DNA of 64,000 bases, taken from positions 1 to 64,000 of the forward strand of contig LKUE01000319.1 in assembly GCA_001412365.1 (NCBI GenBank), read 5' to 3'. Below the pieces are notes generated by a model. The model ran no database searches and had not been told where the DNA came from. It worked only from the letters and a program-made list of their open reading frames with translations. Made by a program: the position numbers and the translations under genes. Positions 35,017 to 44,043 of the stretch are shown here, piece by piece (positions within the stretch are counted from its first letter, which is position 1; each line of letters starts with the position of its first letter). This DNA is from Desulfuromonas sp. SDB. GTDB lineage: Bacteria; SDB-A.

Positions 35017-36200
35017 TTAAGGGGTATTTTCACTGTTTCTCCGGAGTTAGCGGAGATATGCTGGTGGGAGCTTTTCTAGATTCAGGGGTGGAATTAACTG
35101 AGTTGCAATCCGAATTATCTAAACTAAAACTGACCGGATATCGAATTTATTCAGAAAAGGTGCTGAAAAATGGACTGGGGGGCACTAAGTTTAAAGTAGA
35201 AGCGGCACAGGATCATCCCTTTCGGAATTTAAATGATATTCTTAATTTAATAGAACAAAGCGGTTTATCCAAGTCAGTTAAGCAAAAATCAGTAAAGACC
35301 TTTGAACTTCTGGGGGAAATAGAGTCGGGAATTCATGGTTGTGATATCGGAAAAATTCATTTTCATGAAATTGGAGCAGTGGATTCAATTATTGATATAG
35401 TAAGTGTTTTTATCTGTGATCAACTTTCAGGCATTGATCAGTATTACTGTTCAAAAATACATATTGGCACCGGTTTCACCAATTGTGATCATGGTCTTAT
35501 TCCCCTGCCCTCTCCCGCCACCTCTGCTTTATTGAGGGGACTGCCCACTTTTAGCCTGGGCATACCGGGGGAATTAGCTACTCCCACCGGCGCCGCCCTG
35601 TTGAAAATCTTAGTGGATGAGTTTGACCGTTATCCTGCCATGATTATAAAGGATACCGGTTACGGAGCAGGTTCCCGGGATTTAAAAACCCCCAATTTAT
35701 TGAGATTGATAATTGGTGAATCAAGCGAAGATATGGCAGGCAATGGTTTTCAGACCGATCAGATTGTTTTAGTCCAGGCAAATATTGACGATATGAATCC
35801 TGAATACTACCACTTGGTTATGGATAAGCTGGAGCAAGCAGGGACAGTGGATGTATTTCTGGAACAGGTGATCATGAAAAATTCCCGTCCCGGAGTGATC
35901 TTGAATGTATTAGTAGAAGAACAAAATCTACTGCCGGTGGGTAATGTAATTCTCCGGGAAACGTCCACTTTTGGATTGAGATTCCAAAAGCTAAATAGAT
36001 TTAAGCTGGTTAGAAAAATCAAAGAAGTGAAAACTGATTATGGTCCCATAAAAGTCAAACTAGGTTTAATTGGAGATGATCTTATTAAAATTGCGCCTGA
36101 ATACCGGGACTGCAGACGAATTTCAATTGAACATAATATACCTTTAGATGAAGTTTATCAATTGGCTAAAAGTAAATTTAACCAGGAACATAAGATATGA
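35013..36200 (+). CDS. larC: LarC, nickel insertion cyclometallase
   Basis: Inserts Ni into the pyridinium bisthiocarboxylate mononucleotide. It is 395 aa in one uninterrupted frame, unlike Lactobacillus plantarum where larC1/larC2 are joined by frameshift. The N-terminal FHCFSGVSGDMLVGA and the HFHEIGAVDSIIDI motif with histidines are typical, and QANIDDMNPEYY begins the C-terminal part. It ends in an ATGA overlap with gmhA. No larA (lactate racemase) is in this window. Confidence 0.92.
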   Translation: MIKGYFHCFSGVSGDMLVGAFLDSGVELTELQSELSKLKLTGYRIYSEKVLKNGLGGTKFKVEAAQDHPFRNLNDILNLIEQSGLSKSVKQKSVKTFELLGEIESGIHGCDIGKIHFHEIGAVDSIIDIVSVFICDQLSGIDQYYCSKIHIGTGFTNCDHGLIPLPSPATSALLRGLPTFSLGIPGELATPTGAALLKILVDEFDRYPAMIIKDTGYGAGSRDLKTPNLLRLIIGESSEDMAGNGFQTDQIVLVQANIDDMNPEYYHLVMDKLEQAGTVDVFLEQVIMKNSRPGVILNVLVEEQNLLPVGNVILRETSTFGLRFQKLNRFKLVRKIKEVKTDYGPIKVKLGLIGDDLIKIAPEYRDCRRISIEHNIPLDEVYQLAKSKFNQEHKI

Positions 36201-36781
36201 AAAAATTTTTAAATCAATCCTATCAGACTGCTTTTAAAGCTTTACAGAATTTCATAGAAGATGAAAAAAATATTGACCAGACCGGGAAAATTTCAGAACT
36301 GATTGCTCAAGCATTTCACCGAGGAAACAAAGTTTTGATTTGTGGCAACGGAGGCAGCCTTTGTGATGCAGCCCATTTTGCTGAAGAATTTACCGGGAGG
36401 TACCGGAAAAACCGCAGAGCATTGCCGGTAATTGCTATTGCTGATCCTGCTCATCTAACCTGCAGTGGCAATGACTACGGATTTGAAAATATTTTCTCCC
36501 GGGGAGTGGAGGCTTACGGTAGTTCTCAGGATGTACTAATTGTTCTGTCTACAAGCGGTAATTCCCCCAACATTATCCAGGCAGTTAATAAGGCGGAACA
36601 AATGAATATAACTACAGTGGGTTTACTGGGAAAAGATGGAGGGAAACTGGTTGACCGCTGTGATTATCAATTTGTGGTGGGTGAACAGACCTCTGATCGA
36701 ATTCAAGAAATACACATGGTAATACTGCATATTATAATTGAAGGAGTGGAAAGGATCCTTTTTCCTGAAAATTATGTTTAA
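36197..36781 (+). CDS. gmhA: Sedoheptulose-7-phosphate isomerase
   Basis: First step of ADP-heptose synthesis for LPS. It is a 194-aa SIS-domain protein. Typical features are CGNGGSLCDAAHFAEEFTGR, SGNDYGFENIFSRGVEA, LSTSGNSPNII and the metal-binding IQEIHMVILHIII. The HldD epimerase lies at 16 kb. GmhA and DiaA are close relatives; the FTGRYRKNR block favours GmhA. It overlaps larC by 4 nt. Confidence 0.9.
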   Translation: MKKFLNQSYQTAFKALQNFIEDEKNIDQTGKISELIAQAFHRGNKVLICGNGGSLCDAAHFAEEFTGRYRKNRRALPVIAIADPAHLTCSGNDYGFENIFSRGVEAYGSSQDVLIVLSTSGNSPNIIQAVNKAEQMNITTVGLLGKDGGKLVDRCDYQFVVGEQTSDRIQEIHMVILHIIIEGVERILFPENYV

Positions 36782-36796
36782 CTGTAAAAATTCTTA

Positions 36797-37264
36797 ATGA
36801 TTAAATATAACTACATCTGTACAGCCCTGGGATGGATTTTAATATCCGCTGAGCATCAACAGGTGAAAAGTATAAGTTTTTGGGATAGTATTCCTGCTTG
36901 TGAAAAATTCAATGACAGTTTTTTAGATTTCTGCACCGGTCAGATTCAGGATTATCTTGCCGGAAAATTAAACAAATTTAATCTTGGATATAATTTAGGG
37001 GGAACGGAATTTGATCAGCAGGTGTACCGTAAAGTGAATTTAATTCCCTTTGGTAAAGTTAAAAGTTATGAGGATATTGCGGTTGAACTGGGAGATAAAA
37101 ATTTATCCAGGGCGGTGGGCAATGCCAACAGAAGGAATCCTCTTCCCTTAATTATTCCCTGTCACCGCATCATTAAAAAAAATGGCGATCCCGGTGGGTA
37201 CAGTGGAGGGGGGTGGAGGAAAAGATGGCTGCTCCAACATGAGAGTAAATTTTTTAATAACTAA
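36797..37264 (+). CDS. ogt: O6-alkylguanine-DNA alkyltransferase
   Basis: A suicide repair enzyme that removes alkyl groups from O6-alkylguanine. It is 155 aa. The active site IIPCHRII (Cys near residue 122) is preceded by LIPFGKVKSYEDIA and VGNANRRNPLP. A C-terminal GYSGGGWRKRWLLQHE follows. The N-terminal domain is short. It is on the same strand as gmhA and cobB. Confidence 0.93.
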   Translation: MIKYNYICTALGWILISAEHQQVKSISFWDSIPACEKFNDSFLDFCTGQIQDYLAGKLNKFNLGYNLGGTEFDQQVYRKVNLIPFGKVKSYEDIAVELGDKNLSRAVGNANRRNPLPLIIPCHRIIKKNGDPGGYSGGGWRKRWLLQHESKFFNN

Positions 37265-37269
37265 CCACC

Positions 37270-38022
37270 GTGAACAGACAGCAAATTATCGAATTCAAAC
37301 AATTATTATCTCGCACTGAAAAAATAGTCGGATTTACCGGGGCAGGAGTCAGCACGGAATCAGGAATCCCCGATTACCGAAGCGCAGGGGGGATATGGGA
37401 TAGATTTAAACCGGTGACCATTGATGAATTTATGTCCAGCGAACAGAAAAGGATTCAATATTGGCAGCGAAAAGTGATATTATGGGAACAAATTAGCCGG
37501 GCAAAACCTGGTAAAACCCATGTTTTTTTTAAACAACTGTATGACCGGCAAAGATTAAATGGGCTGATTACTCAGAATATTGACGGTTTGCATGAAACAA
37601 GCGGCTTGCCGGATGAATTGATAGTTAATCTTCATGGAACAAATTTATCTACTATTTGTATGTCCTGCGGTAAAAAATTTCCTTCATCTATCCTGTTTAA
37701 ACACTTAGATTTAACTAAAGGATCCCCCCGCTGTGAAATTTGTGACGGCTATTTAAAACCTGATACCATTTCTTTTGGTCAACAACTGGATCCAGTGAAT
37801 TTGAAAAGAGCCACTTTTTTTTCTCAACATTGCCAGCTGATGATAGTGGCGGGAAGTTCACTGGTGGTTCAACCTGCTGCTTCCTTTCCCCTGATCGCTA
37901 AACAAAGCGGAGCAAGACTTGCAATAATTACTATCTCTGAAACTCCTCTGGATGTTTACGCAGATTTTCTGTTTAAAATAAAATTAGGTGAATTTTGGGA
38001 TATTTATGAACAGGAGAATTAA
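37270..38022 (+). CDS. cobB: NAD-dependent protein deacylase, sirtuin family
   Basis: A Sir2 enzyme of 250 aa. It carries GAGVSTESGIPDYR, the TQNIDGLHE and NLHGT motifs (catalytic His), and two CxxC pairs (CMSCG, CEICD) for the structural zinc. NAD-binding GSSLVVQPAAS follows. The start is GTG 37270. It removes acyl groups from lysines; bacterial CobB also acts on succinyl and acetyl groups. Only 5 nt separate it from ogt. Confidence 0.92.
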   Translation: MNRQQIIEFKQLLSRTEKIVGFTGAGVSTESGIPDYRSAGGIWDRFKPVTIDEFMSSEQKRIQYWQRKVILWEQISRAKPGKTHVFFKQLYDRQRLNGLITQNIDGLHETSGLPDELIVNLHGTNLSTICMSCGKKFPSSILFKHLDLTKGSPRCEICDGYLKPDTISFGQQLDPVNLKRATFFSQHCQLMIVAGSSLVVQPAASFPLIAKQSGARLAIITISETPLDVYADFLFKIKLGEFWDIYEQEN

Positions 38023-38030
38023 AACCTCTA

Positions 38031-38285
38031 ATGACTGGTAATGTAAATTCAGCCGCTGATTCAAAGCCTAAATGGTATTATTCCAGATGGGGAGTGCTGT
38101 TGCTGTTGTTTTTAATTGCAGGTCCCCTGGGCTTGCCCTTTTTATTTAAAAGTGAACAATTTAGCAAATTTTGGAAAATTGTTATTACTTTTATCACCGC
38201 AGTTTACTTTGTAACAATAATTATTCTGTTGATAAGTTTGGAGTTGTGGTTTGTGCATCGGATTGTCTGTCTGCAATACTCCTAA
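38031..38285 (+). CDS. Small two-TM membrane protein
   Basis: An 84-aa protein with two hydrophobic segments (about residues 22-42 and 50-72) and an N-terminal KPKWYYSRWGV segment. Similar short proteins with PKWYY are widespread, but no function is known to me. It overlaps the end of the oppositely oriented CPBP gene by 4 nt. Confidence 0.6.
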   Translation: MTGNVNSAADSKPKWYYSRWGVLLLLFLIAGPLGLPFLFKSEQFSKFWKIVITFITAVYFVTIIILLISLELWFVHRIVCLQYS

Positions 38286-39901
38286 GTTTTTACCTTTATG
38301 TTTTTAAAAAATTTATTCAGTTCCCATCCCCAAAAAGGTAACAGAGGAATTGAAATCACCACTACAGAAAGGATGAGAGTGGTGTGACTGCCGGACCGCA
38401 GCCCCGGCCAGTTGAATATAAATAAATCTGCAGTGAGATGCGATATTATTACAGTTAACAAGTCGTATTTTATATAAATTATCCCCCATACCAATCCCAC
38501 CAGAATCATCATAACTGCTCTTCCCCAGACTGGTTTTTGAGGAGGGAGGAAAGTTAAACTGGCATGAGTCAAGCCGTAAATAATGGAAGTTATGAACAGG
38601 GCAATCCAGGTATGTTTGGTAAGTTTAGTTAACCAAGTTATCCCGAAAGCACGGTATCCGAATTCTTCTATAACTGCGATGAGGATGAAATATAGTAATG
38701 AGGTCAGGGCGGGAATATTGGAATTTAATATATAAAGATAAAACCCCCGGGGCTGAACTGAAATATGTACCGGGGATAATAAGTTGATCATAAGGATAGC
38801 TCCGCTGATCATCCCTCCGCAGATTAATCCCACCAGAAAACCTCTTGCCGAGCTTAATCCAACCTGGGGATAAAATATTTTTCCCCGAGTCAATTTCCAA
38901 AAAGATTCAGTTTTATCCCGGTTGGTGATTAAATATTCGGCTGCCCCCACTAAAGCCAGCAACAGTAGTAATACCGGAAAATCTGAAATAAATAAGTACA
39001 CTATGGTTTGCACATAACTTAACCATTTGGGGACCAGGGGATTCCAAGATCTGAATAATAATGATTGCTGAAAAAGATTGGTTAGCAGCCAGCACAGGGA
39101 AATGATAAGCACAACCGATAAAACCCTGTTTACCGGCAAACGTCTTTGGTGAAGGGATGTTAACAGCAGAATAAATGCATAAATGCCTCCTGCTAACATT
39201 AAAATCATTCCAAATATTCTTAAACTGTCCTGAAAGGATAAATCAGCACGGCGTAGCTTTTTCCAAGAGGAGGGAATGTTAATGTTGCGCTGAATCAGGG
39301 AAATCTTATTACCGGCAAGTCCGTAAGTTTCTTCCTGATTGATTAAAAAAACAGAAAAGCTGTCCCTGCCGAAGAAAAATTGATAATCAGTGCGATGAGG
39401 TAATTCTCTTATGGAATAACCTTTTTGGTTAAGAGAGGGTGTATCTGCCAGAAAAAAAGATATCAGCCGGAAAGCTTTGTCAACACTAATACGAGCTCCG
39501 GGATGATCATAAGGCAATGAAATCTGGGAAGATATGATATCTAAATTTTTATTGAAGGATATAAAGAAAACAGTCTGTTCTCCTTGCTTTTTAAATAAAA
39601 TATTGTAGCGGAAGGGACTAATATTGGAATTTATTAACTGATTTATTAACTTTCCGGGATAACATGATTCTAAAAAATCCAGCTCATCTTCCCTTACTTC
39701 AAGGTATACTTCGTGATCATAGCCGTTTAAGTCATACCCGTTTGAATTGAAATAAAAACAAGCCCGGTTGTAAATCTGGCGGTGATCAGGATATAAATTT
39801 ACTTCAGGCATCGGCCACAGTTCATCAATAAATAAAAATAAAACCAAGCCAAAGCAAACTGCCAAAATAGTTAGAACAATAAATTCAGATTTAAATTTCA
39901 T
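38282..39901 (-). CDS. CPBP-family intramembrane metalloprotease
   Basis: A 539-aa membrane protein. The C-terminal ~200 residues contain the CPBP (Rce1/Abi) motifs: EEFGYR near residue 412, a His in YGLTHA near 440, and HLTADLFIF near 487. The first ~210 residues are a non-membrane region after a signal-like helix, of unknown fold, unusual for this family. It lies 8 nt downstream of the 986-aa gene on the same strand, suggesting co-transcription. Confidence 0.8.
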   Translation of the reverse strand: MKFKSEFIVLTILAVCFGLVLFLFIDELWPMPEVNLYPDHRQIYNRACFYFNSNGYDLNGYDHEVYLEVREDELDFLESCYPGKLINQLINSNISPFRYNILFKKQGEQTVFFISFNKNLDIISSQISLPYDHPGARISVDKAFRLISFFLADTPSLNQKGYSIRELPHRTDYQFFFGRDSFSVFLINQEETYGLAGNKISLIQRNINIPSSWKKLRRADLSFQDSLRIFGMILMLAGGIYAFILLLTSLHQRRLPVNRVLSVVLIISLCWLLTNLFQQSLLFRSWNPLVPKWLSYVQTIVYLFISDFPVLLLLLALVGAAEYLITNRDKTESFWKLTRGKIFYPQVGLSSARGFLVGLICGGMISGAILMINLLSPVHISVQPRGFYLYILNSNIPALTSLLYFILIAVIEEFGYRAFGITWLTKLTKHTWIALFITSIIYGLTHASLTFLPPQKPVWGRAVMMILVGLVWGIIYIKYDLLTVIISHLTADLFIFNWPGLRSGSHTTLILSVVVISIPLLPFWGWELNKFFKNIKVKT

Positions 39902-39909
39902 TATCTAAT

Positions 39910-42870
39910 TTAGTGGTAATATATTATTCCCTTGCCCTCTCTGCCCTGTAGCAATATATGCAGGGGATTTGATAATTTTAGGCATGTGGTATACCTGCCT
40001 GTTTTCTGAGGCAAATGTTGTTTTATCCAGTCCCAATTGATAAAGCTTTTATGATCTTGGTAATCAATGGATAAATATCCGATATTCATCGAAGTTATAT
40101 TGTGGAAGAAATGAGAACCTAAAGAGGGGTCTACTTGAAAATCTTCCAGTCCGTATTCGACAATGGCTTTTGCTTTGGAGATTTGATTCCACTCAACCGG
40201 AATTCCCAGCCATTGATCCCTGCTTCCCCACCGCCCCGGACCAATTAACAAATAGTTAAAAGAATTTTGTTTAGCCAGGTCATTGAAAGATTCAATCTCG
40301 GTGGCGATTTCCTGAGTTTTGGATTTATCGAATTTTTGGGGTTCAATATAGATTACATGGAAAATATTTTTTATTTCCCCATTTCCTAGAGAACGGTTGG
40401 ATTTCAGAATTACTTTTTCAGGGTTTATTTGGCTTAAGTCAATTTTTAATTCAGAAATTTTCCTCATAAAAGGTTTAACTTGAAGCAGGAAAAAAACTGG
40501 CTGGGGTTGAGCAGAAAGATCAACTGCGAATTCTATCTCCACCGGGGTTCCCAAGGCAAATTTCAAGATATCCAGTGTTTTCTGGATTATTTCAGCCAGA
40601 GGAAAAGTCTGATATTTTAAAATATAGGGAAAATTTGCCACCAAAGGGCCACGTTTATTTAACCCGGGAACTAATCTGCCGTTATCAGCATCCCAAGTGG
40701 AAAGACAGCTTTGAAAATCCTGAAGTTCTAAATTCCGGTCCAGCGGAATGGTGGTCAGGGTAGCTTGTTCTCCAGCCAGAAGGTCAGGATGATGATCTGA
40801 TAGATTTAATGCAATCAGCTCTTTCTGGGTATGGGAAAGCAGATCTATGGAGGTTTCAAACTCAATTTTGGGATGAGCTGGACAGAAGCGGTAAGCTTGA
40901 CCGCCTTCCACCACATAGAATCCCAGACCCAGGGCAATAACTGATATCCCCTCTTCCGGTTTGATGTGGGAGAGGGGATAGTAATTATAAGATTGGGCAA
41001 TACCTGAAATATGAGGATAAAATTTTTGTTGATAGTTTTTCCCCGCCACTTCTTGAATTATCACTGCCATGCGTTCTTCTTCAATTTTATAGTTAACCGC
41101 ATCGAAATAACTCCGGGCAATTTTTGAATAAACAGAAGCATAAACCAGTTTTATCGCATTCATCAGCTGCTGTAATCTTTGTTCTGGTTGGGGATGATGG
41201 TTGGGGATGATATAGGTGTTGTAAAGTCCGGAAAAAGGCTGAGCTAAGGAGTCTTCAAATAATCCCGATGATCTGATAGCCAGAGGGTAGTTGATTTTTT
41301 CCAGGTAAATTTTCAAGTTTTCAATTAGAGATGATGGCAGGGAGTGCTTTATAAATTCTGAACGGAGATTGAAAATATCATCTTCATAAGCGGCAAATTC
41401 CAGAAGATGGTTATCTCCCAAAAATTGCTCAAAAGCTTCGGTGCCGATAATTACTGTATTGGGGATGGTTATCTCCACCCCGGAAATGTTTTTCAGCAGA
41501 GAACTATGGTGTATTAAATTATTTAAAAAAGCAATCCCTCTCCCCTTGCCCCCTAAAGAACCTCCGGCTAAACGGGAAATATTGATTCGGTCATGAATGT
41601 ATCGGTTATCGAAGTTGATGATTTTGCCTTTGGTTTTTTCGTACTCCACCTCCCTGCAGGTTTTCAGCAGATGCTCCCGGATCTGCTTTACTGAACTGAA
41701 ATCAGAAACTTTCGATTTCTGAAGCTTTTGGGCAATTTTAATTTCACCACGAGCCATCAGCCAGGATGAAAAATGATTTTGCTCTCCATGATAAATCAAC
41801 GAATCATCAGCTATGGTTTCCAGCAATGCCTTGAACTCGGGTAGATTTCTGGCCCGGGCTAATTCATTTCCCCGGGCATCTTTAAACACAAAATCACCAA
41901 AGCCAAGATTGGAAATTATAAAATTTTTCAGTTCTGATTCCAGCATCTCAGAATTTTTATCTAGAAATGAAGCGTGGAGATTATCCGCATAGATTCTGTT
42001 TTGGGGATTATATGATTGCATGAGAACAGGAAGGTCAGGAAGCAGATATTTTACTTCCTTGATTAGTTTCATTCCAGCATCTTCTCTGATTTCCTGTTGA
42101 AAAGGGAACTTAAAGTCGGAAATGACTGCTACCAGATAGTCTTGGTAATTATTTAGAATTTTTATCGCCTGGGGGTAATTGTCGCAAAGCAGTATCTTTG
42201 GTCTGGTTCTCATTCTGAGTAATTTTTTTGATTCATCCAGATTTTCTTCTTTAATCAATCTTTGAGTTTGTTTGATGATTTCAGTGTAGAGCAGGGGGAG
42301 GTATCGGGAATAATAACGGATGGAATCTTCAACCACTAAAATAACCCGGACCATTCCCACTTCGGTGTCATGGTGGACATTTTTTAAATCTTCTATGTAC
42401 TTTACTATCGCTAGAAAAATTTTCGGTTCTCCGCTCCATACAAAAATCCGGTCAATTTCAGGATTTTCCCTGCACCATTGCTGGCATAGGGTGATATCAC
42501 TATGGTCATTCAACAAAAGCACAATGGGTAGTTGGGGATATTGATTTCTAATTTTTTGGCTGTATTCAAAAGGGGAGAATTCATCTATTCTCATGGTGAG
42601 AATTACCAAGTCATATTGTTTTTGGCACAACATCTGTATTGCTTCTTCACCTGAGCTGGCACTGGTGATTTTGGGTGCGCTGGACAGGTTCAGCTGGTAG
42701 TATTCTCCAAAAATTTTTTCAGTGAGCATATCTTCCTGCTCAATTATGTAAGCGTCATATAAAGTTGAAACCAGCAGGATGTCTCGAATTTTAAAAGGCA
42801 TTAAATCGTGGTAAATCTCTCTTTGTAATTTGTATTCACTGAGATAAGACTGATAAATCTGTTTGGACAA
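39910..42870 (-). CDS. Receiver-PEP/pyruvate-binding domain protein
   Basis: A 986-aa protein. Residues 27-160 look like a receiver fold lacking the phosphoacceptor Asp (VILTM). Residues 172-345 form a second receiver with VVEDS, Asp near 247 (VISDF) and Lys near 300 (FLDKNS), plus a ~45-residue insertion. Residues ~430-790 match the ATP-grasp PEP-synthase/PPDK N-terminal domain: LAGGSLGGKGRGIAF and LAIRSSGLFEDS. The C-terminus has LIGPGRWGSRDQW. I see no phosphohistidine swivel or PEP-binding barrel, so it is not a normal PEP synthase. Proteins of this type occur in Bacteroides-like genomes; function unknown. Start is TTG 42870, 6 nt from AGGAGG. Confidence 0.7.
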   Translation of the reverse strand: MSKQIYQSYLSEYKLQREIYHDLMPFKIRDILLVSTLYDAYIIEQEDMLTEKIFGEYYQLNLSSAPKITSASSGEEAIQMLCQKQYDLVILTMRIDEFSPFEYSQKIRNQYPQLPIVLLLNDHSDITLCQQWCRENPEIDRIFVWSGEPKIFLAIVKYIEDLKNVHHDTEVGMVRVILVVEDSIRYYSRYLPLLYTEIIKQTQRLIKEENLDESKKLLRMRTRPKILLCDNYPQAIKILNNYQDYLVAVISDFKFPFQQEIREDAGMKLIKEVKYLLPDLPVLMQSYNPQNRIYADNLHASFLDKNSEMLESELKNFIISNLGFGDFVFKDARGNELARARNLPEFKALLETIADDSLIYHGEQNHFSSWLMARGEIKIAQKLQKSKVSDFSSVKQIREHLLKTCREVEYEKTKGKIINFDNRYIHDRINISRLAGGSLGGKGRGIAFLNNLIHHSSLLKNISGVEITIPNTVIIGTEAFEQFLGDNHLLEFAAYEDDIFNLRSEFIKHSLPSSLIENLKIYLEKINYPLAIRSSGLFEDSLAQPFSGLYNTYIIPNHHPQPEQRLQQLMNAIKLVYASVYSKIARSYFDAVNYKIEEERMAVIIQEVAGKNYQQKFYPHISGIAQSYNYYPLSHIKPEEGISVIALGLGFYVVEGGQAYRFCPAHPKIEFETSIDLLSHTQKELIALNLSDHHPDLLAGEQATLTTIPLDRNLELQDFQSCLSTWDADNGRLVPGLNKRGPLVANFPYILKYQTFPLAEIIQKTLDILKFALGTPVEIEFAVDLSAQPQPVFFLLQVKPFMRKISELKIDLSQINPEKVILKSNRSLGNGEIKNIFHVIYIEPQKFDKSKTQEIATEIESFNDLAKQNSFNYLLIGPGRWGSRDQWLGIPVEWNQISKAKAIVEYGLEDFQVDPSLGSHFFHNITSMNIGYLSIDYQDHKSFINWDWIKQHLPQKTGRYTTCLKLSNPLHILLQGREGKGIIYYH

Positions 42871-42924
42871 ATCATTCCTCCTGATTTTTCAGCTAAACGG
42901 GGTAATAAATTTTCATCGGTAATA

Positions 42925-42953
42925 TTTTACTTATCTGTCCTATTGATTATACT
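42925..42953 (+). promoter_or_regulatory. Candidate promoter giving a leaderless mRNA
   Basis: TATACT (42948-42953) lies 6 nt before the ATG at 42960, with a weak TTTTAC-like -35 (42925-42930) at 17 nt. Transcription would begin at or next to the start codon. There is no Shine-Dalgarno upstream of this ATG, which agrees with a leaderless transcript. Confidence 0.4.
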
Positions 42954-42959
42954 ATATCC

Positions 42960-44036
42960 ATGAATAAAGTGCTGTTTTTTTTTACTCAAGGTTATTATGT
43001 TCTGGTCCGACTGACCAACTCAACCTATTTTTTTGATTTATTATACCGGTTGTTGAAAGATCCTTTTCAGATTAATCAGTCCTGCTACGAAATGAAAAAA
43101 TTCAATAAGATGTTGGAATCTATTCCTCCCGGTGATTATCGCCATTGCCTGGATATTGGCTGCGGAACTGGTGTGCTTACCTCTAAAATACTTTCCATCT
43201 CCTCAAAGGTTACCGGAATAGACCTTTCTCCCCGGGCTATAAATGTAGCCAGGCATAAATATAAACAGGAATCTCGATTAACCTTTATCTCAGCGGATAT
43301 ATGCTCATATCAAAGTGATTCAAGCTATGATTTATTTATCTGCTCCGAAGTTCTCTACTATCTACAGCCCAAAGAGTTAACTAAGGCAATTCAGCAAATA
43401 AAAAAACTGACGGATAAAAGGGGGGTACTTGTTTTTGTAGGTAGAGCAGATGATAACTATGTAAGCAGGCAGCTTGAAAAGTATTTTTCGTTGATAGACA
43501 AATTCATCTGCCCGGCTCAATTCACCTATAGAGGGCTTGGACTGAACATTTCCAGGCCATTTGGTATTTTTATTTACCGAATATCAAACCGGGGAGTGGA
43601 TGCTGATTTGTCAATAAGATTTTATAAATCCAGGGATTATACCCAGTTGATCCGGTTATGGAAACAATGCAAATTACCCCTTAAACCGAAGGGCAGAGAT
43701 AGCCGGGAAGAACTGGACCGTCAGTCAAAATTATCCACCTCGATATTTCTGGTAGCTTATACAGGAGAAGAATTGGCGGGATCGGTTTTTGCTACCGATG
43801 ATGGCAGGAAAGGTTGGATAAACAGATTGGCGGTTAATAAAAAATACCGTAAAAGAGGCATTGCCAGTAAATTACTGAAAACTGCAGAAAATAAGCTTGC
43901 TGAAAAGGGAATTAAAATGAATGCCTGTTTAATTGAATCAGATAACCTTAACTCTAAACTATTTTTTAAGGAAAGGGGATACCGGGAAGTCAAAGGAATC
44001 TCCTATTTTACCAAAAAAAAGAATAGGGATATTTGA
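42960..44036 (+). CDS. Methyltransferase-GNAT acetyltransferase fusion
   Basis: A 358-aa two-domain protein. Residues 1-215 are a class I SAM methyltransferase (LDIGCGTGVLTSKI near 62, then VLVFVGRAD). Residues 216-358 are a GNAT acetyltransferase: NRLAVNKKYRKRGIASKLL near 290 contains the acetyl-CoA loop R-x-x-G-x-A, and ESDNLNSKLFFKERGY closes it. NodS-like methyltransferases are common near surface-sugar genes, but no substrate is evident. The order and linkage suggest that one substrate receives both modifications. No Shine-Dalgarno is visible. Confidence 0.75.
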   Translation: MNKVLFFFTQGYYVLVRLTNSTYFFDLLYRLLKDPFQINQSCYEMKKFNKMLESIPPGDYRHCLDIGCGTGVLTSKILSISSKVTGIDLSPRAINVARHKYKQESRLTFISADICSYQSDSSYDLFICSEVLYYLQPKELTKAIQQIKKLTDKRGVLVFVGRADDNYVSRQLEKYFSLIDKFICPAQFTYRGLGLNISRPFGIFIYRISNRGVDADLSIRFYKSRDYTQLIRLWKQCKLPLKPKGRDSREELDRQSKLSTSIFLVAYTGEELAGSVFATDDGRKGWINRLAVNKKYRKRGIASKLLKTAENKLAEKGIKMNACLIESDNLNSKLFFKERGYREVKGISYFTKKKNRDI

Positions 44037-44043
44037 GGCGGAA

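Noticed and set aside
35013-36200. A programmed frameshift in larC as in Lactobacillus
   Set aside because: The gene is one continuous 395-codon frame here.
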